A stretch of DNA of 64,000 bases, from assembly GCA_038373865.1 (NCBI GenBank), contig JAXGGA010003443.1, forward strand, positions 38,457 through 102,456, read 5' to 3'. The number at the start of each line of letters is the position of its first letter. Position 1 is the stretch's first letter. Origin of the DNA: Uloborus plumipes. Lineage: Eukaryota; Arthropoda; Arachnida; Araneae; Uloboridae. A program made the translations under genes and the position numbers. The notes beneath the pieces are model-generated. The model saw nothing but the letters and a program-made list of their open reading frames with translations. It had not been told where the DNA came from and searched no databases. Positions 59,301 to 64,000 of the stretch are shown here, one piece after another.

Positions 59301-59750
59301 AAATGTTAGTCAAGATTTCATTAGAGAAAGCAAACTGATCTCTTTCGTATACTACATAGTGTGGTGTTGGAATCCTTATAGAAATGGGCGTGGCTTAACA
59401 GTGTGCGAACTCTGCATTATTCCCAAGCAATAGATCATTGAAAGACGGCCGGCTGACATTTAAATATGAGAGTGTATCAAAAAACTAACACATCGGTATC
59501 TGTTCTAAATTACATTCACTCTTAATTGATTATGGTAAGCTTCAGACCAGAGGCACAAGAATCATTTCCATAAATTTCCATAAAGGAGTCTTACTTTTGG
59601 GTTGCTCATCCACTTCGCAGGTAATTCCCCTGCCGGAAGTCTTGTAGCCCGGCGCGCATTGACACTTGCGAAACTTGCCTATCTTCATACACTTGGAGTT
59701 GGGGGTAGTGATTGCGCAGTCCTCGTCAACCTGGCAAGCACCTCCGAGAT
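38041..59750 (-). CDS. Modular extracellular protein with EB-like and four LDLa domains, 5' incomplete
   Basis: Seven minus-strand exons join in frame: 59595-59750, 55730-55933, 46008-46124, 44248-44361, 43105-43230, 40423-40545 and 38041-38060. All have GT-AG borders, and every exon except the last starts with two bases and ends with one base of a split codon (1-1 symmetrical, typical of shuffled extracellular modules). Order: a six-Cys EB/EGF-like module, a Pro/Ala-rich linker, a second six-Cys module, four LDL-receptor class A domains each with a calcium-site D-x-S-D-E motif, then RCEKPE and a stop. No membrane segment follows the last LDLa, so the protein is probably secreted. The signal peptide and earlier exons are off the right edge. 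LDLa domains bind ligands or calcium; the ligand here is unknown. I do not recognise an orthologue, so no name is given. Confidence 0.82.
38130..38335. repeat. Three tandem ~70-bp units in the last intron
   Basis: The unit TTGTTAGTTTTCT(T/C)G..., about AATGGTG.AGATAAATCTA, then GCATTCATCATGCTC occurs three times with drift. Intronic; no coding content. Confidence 0.7.
38320..38960. repeat. Intronic duplication, copy 1
   Basis: Shares long stretches with 39334-39650: GTTTCGTTTATAAGTTAAT, the AAGTCTAGTCACAAGC-type block, ATTCCCAAGGGTA, the CATCAGATGGATTCCAT block and GCGTAAGTTGTTAGTTTTCT. This copy carries an extra insert (38605-38870) of the ~125-bp repeat. Confidence 0.75.
38605..38870. repeat. 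Two tandem copies of the ~125-bp dispersed unit
   Basis: Each unit runs from a TTTGT(G)TGTATGTA..AACTCTGAA start through TACAAATATAAAAGTAATA to CTATATTACATGTT. Related arrays lie at 28137-28292 and 59905-60240. Confidence 0.72.
39334..39650. repeat. Intronic duplication, copy 2
   Basis: Second copy of the 38320-38960 segment, lacking the ~125-bp repeat insert. It supports a local duplication of the last intron of the LDLa gene. Confidence 0.72.
39722..40050. repeat. MITE with 22-bp perfect terminal inverted repeats
   Basis: The left CTCCGGAAAACCCGAAGG (plus four outer bases) is a perfect inverse of the right end. Internal degenerate copies of the same word occur (CGCTCCGGAAAATACGAAGG near 39817), along with many CTTGAGGA(AA)CCT blocks. 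Non-coding, GC-richer than its surroundings. Confidence 0.78.
40056..40230. repeat. Small hAT-like MITE
   Basis: Starts CAGGGCCCGATTAAAC and ends GTAATCAGGCCCTG. The flanking octamers gtgaggag and gtgtcagg match only partly, so the target duplication is weak. Abuts the previous MITE. Confidence 0.6.
40423..40545 (-). CDS. LDLa gene, fourth LDL-receptor class A exon
   Basis: Encodes [18 protein letters not shown]..., then [19 protein letters not shown]. All six LDLa cysteines and the calcium-site residues D-N-S-D-E are present. Acceptor CCATTTTCAG, donor GTGAGT, 1-1 symmetrical, 123 nt. Two extra cysteines (CQVC and the next exon's RC) follow the domain. Confidence 0.9.
40546..41523. other. 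Intron, no supported feature
   Basis: Intron of the LDLa gene. Open frames on either strand here lack domains. AT-rich with T-runs. Confidence 0.5.
41524..42190. repeat. Long palindromic foldback, family copy 2
   Basis: Same family as 31384-32022: TAGGGTGTGCCGAAAAT start, TTTCGATGATGGAGAGTGCG, GGTCAATTTCTTGTTCTGCC, with mirrored counterparts near 42060-42180. The central block (ggaattataccac...) is inverted relative to copy 1. The right edge is decayed. Confidence 0.75.
43105..43230 (-). CDS. LDLa gene, third LDL-receptor class A exon
   Basis: Encodes [15 protein letters not shown], then [23 protein letters not shown]. Six cysteines and the DGSDE calcium motif are present. The exon is 126 nt, 1-1 symmetrical, with acceptor TTCCAAACAG and donor GTAAGA. 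The last G completes a Gly codon with the next exon. Confidence 0.9.
   Translation of the reverse strand, partial: EFPVTEIRSVATTGNACQCMSSAMLSLTVRMVRMKVYKPVS
43317..43485. repeat. pogo-like MITE, decayed
   Basis: Starts TACAGTCGATTCTCTATTTA and ends in CGTTAAACAGAGAACAAACTA, with an internal TCGTTAAATAAAG block. This resembles the CAGTCGA-type terminus of the element at 6315. It sits next to a CATA microsatellite (43295-43320). Confidence 0.5.
44248..44361 (-). CDS. LDLa gene, second LDL-receptor class A exon
   Basis: Encodes [17 protein letters not shown], then [20 protein letters not shown]. Six cysteines and DGSDE are present. The exon is 114 nt, 1-1 symmetrical, with acceptor CTATTTTTCAG and donor GTAAGG. 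Confidence 0.9.
45515..45857. mobile_element. Non-autonomous element with CAGGGGTCAAT ends, nested in the piggyBac MITE
   Basis: Begins CAGGGGTCAATCC and ends GATTGACCCCTG. Direct repeats GTTAAAA lie at 45508-45514 and 45858-45864, a 7-bp readable target duplication (8 bp would be usual for hAT). The interior is mainly a 33-bp minisatellite. Confidence 0.75.
45610..45832. repeat. 33-bp minisatellite, about six units
   Basis: The unit GTGAAGGGTCCTTTTTTGAG followed by TG(A/C)CTGAATTTT is repeated about six times. The right-most units are nearly identical and the left-most more diverged, suggesting recent expansion from the right side. It lies inside the element at 45515-45857. Confidence 0.85.
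46008..46124 (-). CDS. LDLa gene, first LDL-receptor class A exon
   Basis: Encodes [17 protein letters not shown], then [20 protein letters not shown]. Six cysteines and the DNSDE calcium motif are present. The exon is 117 nt, 1-1 symmetrical, with acceptor TTTTTTACAG and donor GTAAGT. Confidence 0.9.
46605..46947. repeat. hAT-type non-autonomous element
   Basis: Starts CAGTAATGCCCAATCTTTTC followed by CCCAAAGACCACA, and ends CCGTAGGTTAGGCACCACTG. The termini match the same group as the element at 28588. No clear 8-bp duplication. The short plus-strand frame at 46472-46708 overlaps it and is not a gene. Confidence 0.65.
47571..47825. repeat. hAT-like MITE
   Basis: Starts CAGTGACGTATTTACG and ends CGTCCAAATACGCCTCTG. 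Internal AGCCCAGGGC is mirrored near 47790-47800. Flanks agtataac and agtaaatc match at 6 of 8 positions, a possible decayed target duplication. Confidence 0.65.
47826..49175. other. Intron sequence, no supported feature
   Basis: Part of the 9.6-kb intron of the LDLa gene. No coding exon or repeat end was recognised in this part. Confidence 0.4.
49176..49962 (+). mobile_element. Non-autonomous element, TTGGCGA-rich family, copy 1
   Basis: Begins AAAAATCTGGTATGGACC and has an inverted pair ACTTCCTTTTACGT near the start and ACGTAAAAGGAAGT at the end. The 3' end can also fold on itself as a hairpin. Positions about 49385-49530 hold a dense array of TTGGCGA/TCGCCAA words in both orientations. 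Near-identical copy at 58048-58827, and a truncated inverse copy at 63225-63650. Confidence 0.8.
49970..51130 (+). mobile_element. Non-autonomous Helitron with tandemly doubled 5' part
   Basis: Begins TCTCCATATATTATTTCTCT after an A, and ends GCGGAATTCCGC..GGGTCACCTAG before a T: a 5' TC, a palindrome about 11 nt from the end and a 3' CTAG, as in Helitrons. The first 445 bp (49970-50414) are repeated almost exactly at 50415-50856. A single-unit copy lies inverted at 56297-57041, and the 3' tail alone at 52908-53120. The small open frame in the tail is shared by the copies only because they are repeats. Confidence 0.8.
51131..51200 (+). repeat. Extra partial copy of the Helitron middle segment
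   Basis: GTAACTTTTATTGTTTCAAA onward repeats the segment at 50857-50920 directly after the Helitron 3' end. A ggtgaccgagctccgctcg block follows it. Confidence 0.65.
51530..51640. repeat. Direct repeat, copy 1
   Basis: The block CAAAAACCCCAGACCCCCAA followed by GTTTACCGGAGTT and TCTGGGGCGATTTTTGAC recurs at 52795-52890 in the same orientation. Family unknown. Confidence 0.7.
51800..52253 (-). mobile_element. tRNA-derived SINE (tRNA-Thr-like head)
   Basis: Read on the minus strand from 52253, the sequence folds as a tRNA 5' region: an A-box-like TAGTCCAATCGG, an anticodon-loop segment CTCGTAA (CGT, Thr), and a B-box-like GGGTCGATC lacking one T. It then continues into a GC-rich non-tRNA body down to about 51840. 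The broken B box and long unrelated 3' body argue for a SINE rather than a working tRNA gene. The 3' limit is approximate. Confidence 0.55.
52258..52515. repeat. MITE with GACGCATCAAG termini, copy 1
   Basis: Inverted ends: GAGCCGACGCATCAAG...GGATCC near the left, and GGATCC...CTTGATGCGTCGGC near the right. An inverse copy lies at 53998-54312, so the two copies form a large inverted repeat around 52516-53997. Confidence 0.75.
52795..52890. repeat. Direct repeat, copy 2
   Basis: Second copy of the block at 51530-51640. It ends just before the Helitron tail at 52908. The 74-residue open frame from 52678 lies mostly in this repeat and is not a gene. Confidence 0.65.
52908..53120 (+). mobile_element. 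Helitron 3' tail fragment
   Basis: Matches the last 210 bp of the 49970-51130 Helitron, from AGCCTTGGGTATTTG through CCGGAATTCCGC to GGGTCACCTAG and a following T. The 5' part is absent. Confidence 0.75.
53181..53548. repeat. Foldback with ~169-bp arms and 30-bp loop
   Basis: The arms at 53181-53350 and 53381-53548 are near-perfect inverses, from CCCCAAAAACAACAGTGTTG at the outside to GCCAGGCGGGAAG at the inside. Non-coding. Nested between the two MITE copies. Confidence 0.88.
53998..54312. repeat. MITE with GACGCATCAAG termini, copy 2 (inverted)
   Basis: Reverse-complement relation to 52258-52515, block by block: the CGCTATATAGACAGGCCGAC terminus, the CACTTTGGATCC block, the AACTTTCACTTTCA block, GGTTACCAG, and an outer GACGCATCAAG-type end at about 54285. 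Confidence 0.72.
54380..54915. repeat. GC-richer repeat with two internal sub-repeats
   Basis: Two related blocks, at about 54430-54490 and 54725-54800, share TACCAAAAAT(C/G)AAC, CTAA(A/G)GA and GGGG...AGATAC text. The second block continues into the unit shared with 23425-23690 (TTCTTGGCGGCTTGTATTTG). Short frames here show no domains. Confidence 0.55.
55310..55491. repeat. pogo-like MITE
   Basis: Starts TACAATCGAGTCTCGATTAC and ends CGTGACTCGGCTGTATA, with internal AACTCGAGTTATAA and CGAGTTATCG blocks in inverted relation. Intron of the LDLa gene. Confidence 0.6.
55730..55933 (-). CDS. LDLa gene, Pro-rich linker plus second EB-like exon
   Basis: After acceptor TTTTTTGAACAG it encodes about 20 residues rich in Pro and Ala ([20 protein letters not shown]), a short hydrophobic spacer, then a six-cysteine module: C-x5-C-x8-C-x4-C-x-C-x6-C ([26 protein letters not shown]). 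The pattern fits EB/EGF-like modules. Donor GTAAGT, 204 nt, 1-1 symmetrical. Confidence 0.85.
56297..57041 (-). mobile_element. Non-autonomous Helitron, single-unit copy
   Basis: Minus-strand copy of the 49970-51130 family: TCTCCATATATTATTTCTCT at 57041 inward, GGAATTCCGC palindrome and CTAG at 56297-56300. It has only one 445-bp 5' unit and a long A-run (plus strand 56322-56364) next to the 3' palindrome. The Lys-rich open frame at 56308 is translated A-run plus repeat. Confidence 0.8.
57042..57760. other. Intron sequence, no firm feature
   Basis: Segments at about 57300-57600 are less AT-rich and contain short frames, but I recognise no domain. Could hold an old transposase remnant. Confidence 0.35.
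57761..58045 (+). mobile_element. tRNA-derived SINE
   Basis: The tRNA-like head from about 57764 has an A-box-like TGTCTAGTGG and a strong B-box GGATTCGAATC (57812-57822). It is followed by a body containing GACGGTACAGTTGGAAAAGTG and GCCAGCCTGGCTGGCA. The same 3' body recurs at 59173-59262 without the head. Pol III transcription is a family expectation, not shown here. Confidence 0.6.
58048..58827 (+). mobile_element. Non-autonomous element, TTGGCGA-rich family, copy 2
   Basis: Close copy of 49176-49962 in the same orientation, with the same ACTTCCTTTTACGT start and ACGTAAAAGGAAGT end and the same TTGGCGA/TCGCCAA array. Short frames inside it are not genes. Confidence 0.8.
58846..59175 (-). 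pseudogene. Duplicated 3' half of the EB-like exon with intron flank (copy A)
   Basis: Aligns along its length with 59308-59642: AGTCAAGATTTCATTAGA, GGGCGTGGCT, AGTGTGCGAACTCTG, ACTAACACATCG, CACAAGAATCATTTCCATAA. Its end (59118-59175) matches the donor half of the true exon (GTCTTACTTTGGGTTGCTCG, GGTAATTCCCCTGCC). The exon's acceptor half is missing, so it cannot be spliced as a full exon. Confidence 0.75.
59173..59262 (+). repeat. SINE 3' body fragment
   Basis: Matches the 3' part of the SINE at 57761-58045 (GGACGGTACAGTTGGAAAAG, then GCCAGCCTCGCTGGCA). It lies exactly where copy A of the duplicated exon fragment breaks off. Confidence 0.65.
59595..59750 (-). CDS. LDLa gene, first visible EB/EGF-like exon
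   Basis: After acceptor CTGTTTCCAG it encodes [20 protein letters not shown], a [15 protein letters not shown] segment, then [11 protein letters not shown]. Six cysteines are spaced C-x5-C-x8-C-x8-C-x-C-x12-C, like EB/EGF modules. Donor GTAAG, 156 nt, 1-1 symmetrical. The exon begins with two bases of a split codon, so the gene continues upstream, beyond the window or in a part I cannot see. Confidence 0.87.
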
Positions 59751-59904
59751 CTGGAAACAGATTTGAAGACAAATTTTCATCATCGGCAGAGAAAGAAAAT
59801 AAGATTAAATTAGCTAGCAGGAATGACAGAGGTCGTTCATCAATGCTTGAAAAATGACCATGATTGTCTTCTTGAACGCGGTCTTTTTAATACGCTTTTA
59901 ATAG

Positions 59905-60240
59905 TTTCACATGTGGGTTTGTTTGTATGTATGTAACAGTGAATAAAAGATAAAATTCACGTTCTTTACAAATTTTAAAGTAATATATTAAAAAACTATT
60001 ATTAATACTAAAGGCTGAACTATAATACATGTTAATGTATTTAATATAAGTGTTACAGTTGTTTGTATGTAACTCTGAATAAAAGATAAATCGACGTTCT
60101 TTGCAAATATAAAAATAATATGTTTAATACTATTATTAATACCAAAGGCATAAACTGTATTATATGTTGATGTATTATAGTGCACGTAAACTTAGCGGAT
60201 GTACAATTTTCGTTTAGTTTGATTAACTCAAAAAGCGTAT
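59905..60240. repeat. Array of the ~125-bp dispersed unit
   Basis: Two units with TTTGTATGTATGTAAC, AATAAAAGATAAA..CACGTTCTTT and the CTATTATTAATAC block, ending CATGTT.ATGTATT. Same family as 28137-28292 and 38605-38870. Confidence 0.7.
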
Positions 60241-60323
60241 TTTTTAAGTTTTTAAAGTAGAATTTAATTATTAATATGAGCGGATTAGGGTTGGGAAGTG
60301 TTACTTTCCCAGTTTTGGTTGTA

Positions 60324-61152
60324 CACTCAGGCACATTGAAAATAGCGACCCAAGAAGAAATCGTCGGATTGATCAGCGACTGCGTCTACAGCGGTGCCAA
60401 GCCAGATCAATGTGGAATGTCACAGATTGGCAAAAAGTTGTGTTTAGTGATGAGTCTCGGTTTGTATTAGGGACTGATGATAACCGCGTACGGGTGTAAA
60501 GGCGCCCAGGTGAGCGGTACAATTCCTCCCACACTGTTCTAAGTCACACTGCCCGCACAGCCGGTGTAATGGTCTGGGGGGCCATATCCTATGATAGTCG
60601 GTCCAATCTAATTGTGATGCATGGAAACTTAACCGGCCAACGTTACGTTGATGATATTCTTCGACCCCATGTAGGACCTTTCCTAAATAGTCTCTCAGGG
60701 GAAATTTTACAGCAAGATAATGCTCGTCCGCATACAGCAAGAGTTGCTCGAGACTTCCTACGTCATTTTCAGACTCTTCCATGACCGGCCCGCTCCCCGA
60801 CTTATCCCCCATAGAGCATGTGTGGGATCAGCTAAAGCGTTAGATGACATCGTGTCACTCTGTGCGTAATTTGGAGTTGGCTGTTACAAATTTGTGGGCC
60901 CATCTGCCTCAGGACAACATCAGGCGTCTAATCAACTCAATGTCGGACCGCGTGGCGGCATGTATTGCAGCTAGAGGTGGTCCAACGCGCTATCGAAGTT
61001 GCTCTGTATTTCTGTCCTTGCACGCCCTGTATTCGTTCCTTTGTTTTGATTTTGAGATCAAGTGAATATCTCATCTGTATCATTATGTGTATTAAATTTC
61101 ATTTCAATCCGATGATTTCTTCTTGGGTCGCTATTTTCAATGTGCCTGAGTG
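60324..61152 (+). mobile_element. Tc1-like element with internal deletion
   Basis: Flanked by TA (60322-60323 and 61153-61154), with terminal repeats CACTCAGGCACATTGAAAAT at the left and the inverse at the right, extending about 45 bp. The transposase N-terminal half is missing: the left terminus runs almost directly into the catalytic domain. Confidence 0.87.
60390..61004 (+). pseudogene. Tc1-like transposase remnant
   Basis: Reads as the DDE domain of a Tc1-type transposase: VVFSDESRF (first Asp) near 60435, GVMVWGAISYDSRS near 60570, ILQQDNARPHTARV (second Asp) near 60705, and SPDLSPIEHVWDQLK (third acidic residue, Glu) near 60800. A stop interrupts a GTGTAAAGG site near 60495, another follows LKR near 60840, and a frameshift lies around 60780. 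The minus-strand frame at 60444-60812 is its shadow. Confidence 0.85.
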
Positions 61153-61184
61153 TATTTTCCAAACTTTGGGGTAGTATGTGTGTA

Positions 61185-61440
61185 GTCGTCGCCAATCTGG
61201 CACGAACCTCCCAAGATCTGGAAACAGATCCAGTGATACTCATCATCTGTAGAGAAAGAAAATGACGGCCAACAGCATGCAATGAGATAAAATTAGTTTT
61301 CAGAATTGATAGAGGTTCATCAATGTTTGAAAAGTGATCTTAATTGTCTCCTTGATCGCGGTCCTTTTAACATAAGCGGAGCAGTGTTGAGAAGTAACTT
61401 TCGCAGTTTTGGTTTGTGTTTGTTTTGTTTGATTCACTTG
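61185..61440 (-). pseudogene. Duplicated acceptor half of the EB-like exon (copy 2)
   Basis: Repeats the acceptor side of the 59595-59750 exon and its upstream intron: the CTGTTTCCAG acceptor is kept (61216-61225), but only about 30 bp of diverged exon follows, where CQV has become a different frame. Intron flank shared with copy 1 includes AGAGAAAGAAAAT, TTCATCAATG.TTGAAAA and a GCGGTCC/TCTTTT block. Confidence 0.72.
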
Positions 61441-61851
61441 TTTTTACTTTTTTTAATAAAAAATGAATTATTTTGTTTAGCAGTGCTGCTGTGCTTTTTG
61501 CGTTTTCTGCTGGTATTTTCTTGCATTTTCTTAGTTTGTTTTACTTGTAATTTCTTTAAAAAAAATCAGATGTTTTTGTACGTAATACTTTTCCTTCTGT
61601 TTTGTTTTTATGTATAATTTTGTTTCTCTAGTATTTACCAAAATCTCGATTTTTTAAAAAAAAGTCATTTTACCTAATATTAATTGTGCATGAATTTGTT
61701 TATATGTAGTTTTATTTTTCCAGCATTTTTCAAAATTTAACTTCCAAAAAAAAAAAAAAAACCTAAATTTATGCAAAACGCTTTGCAGTCATTTCAGTTG
61801 TATTTCCTTAGTTCTATTTCCCCTTGTTTTTCCCATACTTTGAGGTAGTTT

Positions 61852-62043
61852 GTGAGCAGTTGTCGTCAACCTGGCACGCTACCACGAGATCTGGAAACAG
61901 ATCCAGTTGTATTATTCATCATTGGCACAGAAAATGACAGCCAACAGCATGTAATTAGATTGAATTAGTTTGCAGGAATGACAGCGGTCGTTCATCAATG
62001 CTTGAAAAATGATCGTGGTAGTCTCCTTTGAAGGACCCTGTCT
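61852..62043 (-). pseudogene. Duplicated acceptor half of the EB-like exon (copy 3), left part
   Basis: Third copy of the same segment (GTCAACCTGGCACGCTACCA then CGAGATCTGGAAACAG), broken at 62043 by the element at 62044-63775. The intron-side remainder resumes at 63776. Confidence 0.72.
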
Positions 62044-63775
62044 TCTCTACTAATAATAAAGCTGAAGGTGGGTTTGTCTTTCCTTCTTTCTTTCTTTCTG
62101 TCTGTTACGTGAGTAGCGCCAAAACCATTCGGTCAATTTTCATGCCACTTGGCACAAAATTAGTTTGTAGCATGTAGTTTTGCACCTCGAAGCGATTTTT
62201 TGAAAATTCCATTTCGTTCTTTTTCTATTCGAATTCTTAGCGGAAATTCGATAAAATAGGGAAGAAATATTTCATACACATTTTCAAGTCTTATGTCATT
62301 CGAAAGCTTGAAATTTTCTGCATAAAATGAAGTTTTTTCGAAGTTTCTACGATCGTCAGGAGAGCTGTAATAATTGTTTTTAGAATCCCGGAATTCAAGG
62401 CTTACCTTCAGTAAAGCAAGCCAAACGATTCACGATTCTAAAATGGTTCAGCTCGAGAATAAAATTTGTTTGAAAAGAGAGATGAAATGAATTATTTTAT
62501 CAAAGGAAATCAACTTTTCATGTTGTTACCATGGTTACGTTTTCATACCTTTTTTTTTTTTTGTTTCGTTCTTTTTCCAGCGTTGCCAGACGTAGTATTT
62601 TTGATACTACGGTAGTATTTTTTTCGGCCCAAATAAGGAGCGTAGTATTTTTCTGGCAACCCTGTTTCCAATATACTTTAATGACTTAATTAAAAGATTT
62701 GGCAGATTTTTTTTTTTTTTTCATTTTCATAGATGTCGCATTTCAGCAATATTGATTTTGGCAACGTTTGGAAACAGTAGTATTTTGTAGCATATTTTTT
62801 TTAGAGGAGGCGTAGTATTTTTCTGTTTCAATTCTCTGGCAACCCTGTCTTTTTCCCGGTGAAAATGTGCTTTGGGACAATGCTTGGCGCGTTTTCAAAA
62901 AGTCACCAACTGGCGCGATTTTGCGTGTCTCGCGGAATTGAAAGCTCCGAGAGAAACTACGTAAAATAGTCAGGGTTACCACGCTTGGCACGCCTATCGC
63001 CCATTTAGCGAGAAAAGGGTAAATAATGCACAGATTAATCAAATATCGTATTAATTGCGATGTTGCATCGTTCTTTTTAAAGTGTTGCATTTCGGAAAAG
63101 GTATTGTTTTGTTTTTAAAGCTAGGAAAGAAAACTTTCTTCTTCTTTTAAACTTTGGTAAGATTTCTGTTGGTTTCTGTGAGCAACAAAATTGTTCTTAT
63201 TTTCTCTTTTGGCTTATTTTTGTGCACCTCTCCTTGGGGTTGCATTCGAATGTCCCCAAGGGGTGTTTTACCCCTTTTATGGGGTAAACCAGTGTTTTCA
63301 ATGCAGACAAAAGTGATATGAATTGGCGCGACCACTCGGCGATATGTCGCCAAGCTTTTAGTCGGCAAGTGTTTGACGCCAATTTGGCGAAAAAAAAAAT
63401 TTTTTTTTTGGTTCAATTTGGCGCTATTGGCGATATTTTGCGAAAAATCCACTGAATGATGTTAAAATCGGCGATATTTAGGAGATTAATCATTGTAAAA
63501 CATTTTTTTGCATTGTTTCGTAGCAAACTAGGGATACAAATGTTTGAATTGTTATCTTGATTACTCCAAGCACTATTTTAGCACTTAAGGCATCTACTAA
63601 GCAATTTACGCGTAAAATTAAGTAGTGTGGGGTCCATATCAGATTTTTATATCATACTTTGAAGGAATTATAGTTGAATTATAACTGAAATAGAGCATTT
63701 TTTCTGCTATATCAATTATTTTACAAATGAACTTTTAATTTTATACCACGGGCAAAGCCGTGCGGGTACAGCTAG
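62044..63775 (+). mobile_element. Non-autonomous Helitron/Helentron-like element, 1.73 kb
   Basis: Begins TCTCTACTAATAATAAAGC and ends in a small hairpin (CACGG-GCAAAG-CCGTG) followed 11 nt later by CTAG. The flanks GTCT and TTTTA rejoin to match the uninterrupted paralogous site GTCTTTTTAATA at 59881, so the borders are well supported. Insertion is between T and T, which favours Helentron-type over canonical Helitron. The interior has a repeated CGTAGTATTTTTCTG...GGCAACCCTG segment (62640-62850) and an inserted inverse fragment at 63225-63650. No replicase or helicase coding sequence. Confidence 0.75.
63225..63650 (-). repeat. Truncated inverse copy of the TTGGCGA-rich element
   Basis: The minus strand matches the 5' half of the 49176/58048 family, from AAAAATCTGATATGGACCCC through the TTGGCGA array to the CCCCTTTTATGGGG block. 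Diverged and lacking the 3' half. Nested in the element at 62044-63775. Confidence 0.75.
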
Positions 63776-63930
63776 TTTTATTATAAGAGGATTAGTGTTG
63801 GGAAGTGTAACTTTCGCAGTTTTGGTTGGCTTCGTAGTAATTTGTATTTGCTTGTGCTGCTTTGCTCTTCGCGTTTTCTTCTTGTATTTTCTTGAATTTG
63901 CTTAGTTTTGTTTTCGGTTATTTTTTTACT
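63776..63930. repeat. Continuation of duplicated segment copy 3
   Basis: ATAAGAGGATTAGTGTTGGG followed by AAGTGTAACTTTCGCAGTTT and the TGCTGCTTTGCTCTTCGCGT block matches 61371-61520 and, for its first part, 60270-60320. It is the right side of the segment split by the element ending at 63775. Confidence 0.7.
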
Positions 63931-64000
63931 TCGGGCATTTTGCTACTGCTTTGTTGTATTTGTATAACTTTGAAGCACAAAGTAAAGGTATTTTGCTCAG

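Noticed and set aside
60444..60812. 122-residue minus-strand frame
   Set aside because: Antisense of the Tc1 transposase remnant.
1..64000. Operon, phage, plasmid or defence-island content
   Set aside because: Spliced genes, AT-rich introns and eukaryotic transposons throughout; no prokaryotic-style gene runs, ribosome binding sites or CRISPR arrays.

Overview
The window looks like nuclear DNA of an arthropod, most likely a chelicerate such as a spider. It is AT-rich. Its genes are split into short GT-AG exons separated by kilobase introns, and it is dense with decayed transposons (hAT, piggyBac, Tc1/mariner, pogo-like, Helitron, LINE and SINE types). There are no operons or bacterial-style genes. 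The taxon is an inference from gene structure and repeat content; no sequence in the window fixes the species.

Three protein-coding loci can be supported. (1) Positions 1865-12016, plus strand: the last eight coding exons of a LETMD1-like mitochondrial inner-membrane protein. All exon phases match and the reading frame runs to a stop; the start exon is not identified. (2) Positions 23923-24579, plus strand: an uninterrupted 218-residue Maf/HAM1-type nucleotide pyrophosphatase ORF, closest in style to the N-terminal half of ASMTL, with changes at conserved active-site positions. (3) Positions 38041-59750, minus strand: the 3' part of a gene for a modular extracellular protein. Its order is a six-cysteine EB/EGF-like exon, a Pro/Ala-rich linker plus a second six-cysteine module, four LDL-receptor class A exons, then a 20-nt terminal coding exon. 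Every internal exon is symmetrical (phase 1 on both sides), and the upstream exons lie outside the window.

The rest is intergenic or intronic DNA shaped by repeats. Positions 3126-4066 are a palindrome made of two facing mariner 3' halves. Positions 9000-22500 carry several MITEs with readable target duplications, two LINE 3' ends and two adjacent hAT elements. A long foldback follows the Maf-like ORF. Positions 28000-38000 are AT-rich with MITEs and microsatellites. Introns of the LDLa gene hold nested MITEs, a 33-bp minisatellite, Helitrons (one with a tandemly doubled 5' part), tRNA-derived SINEs, a deleted Tc1 copy, and partial duplications of the gene's own EB-like exon.

The three genes show no functional link to each other. 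I did not find a new defence, biosynthetic or signalling system. The points most worth checking are the Maf active-site changes, the undescribed EB-LDLa architecture with exon-fragment duplications, and the transposon insertions whose empty sites can be read from neighbouring copies.
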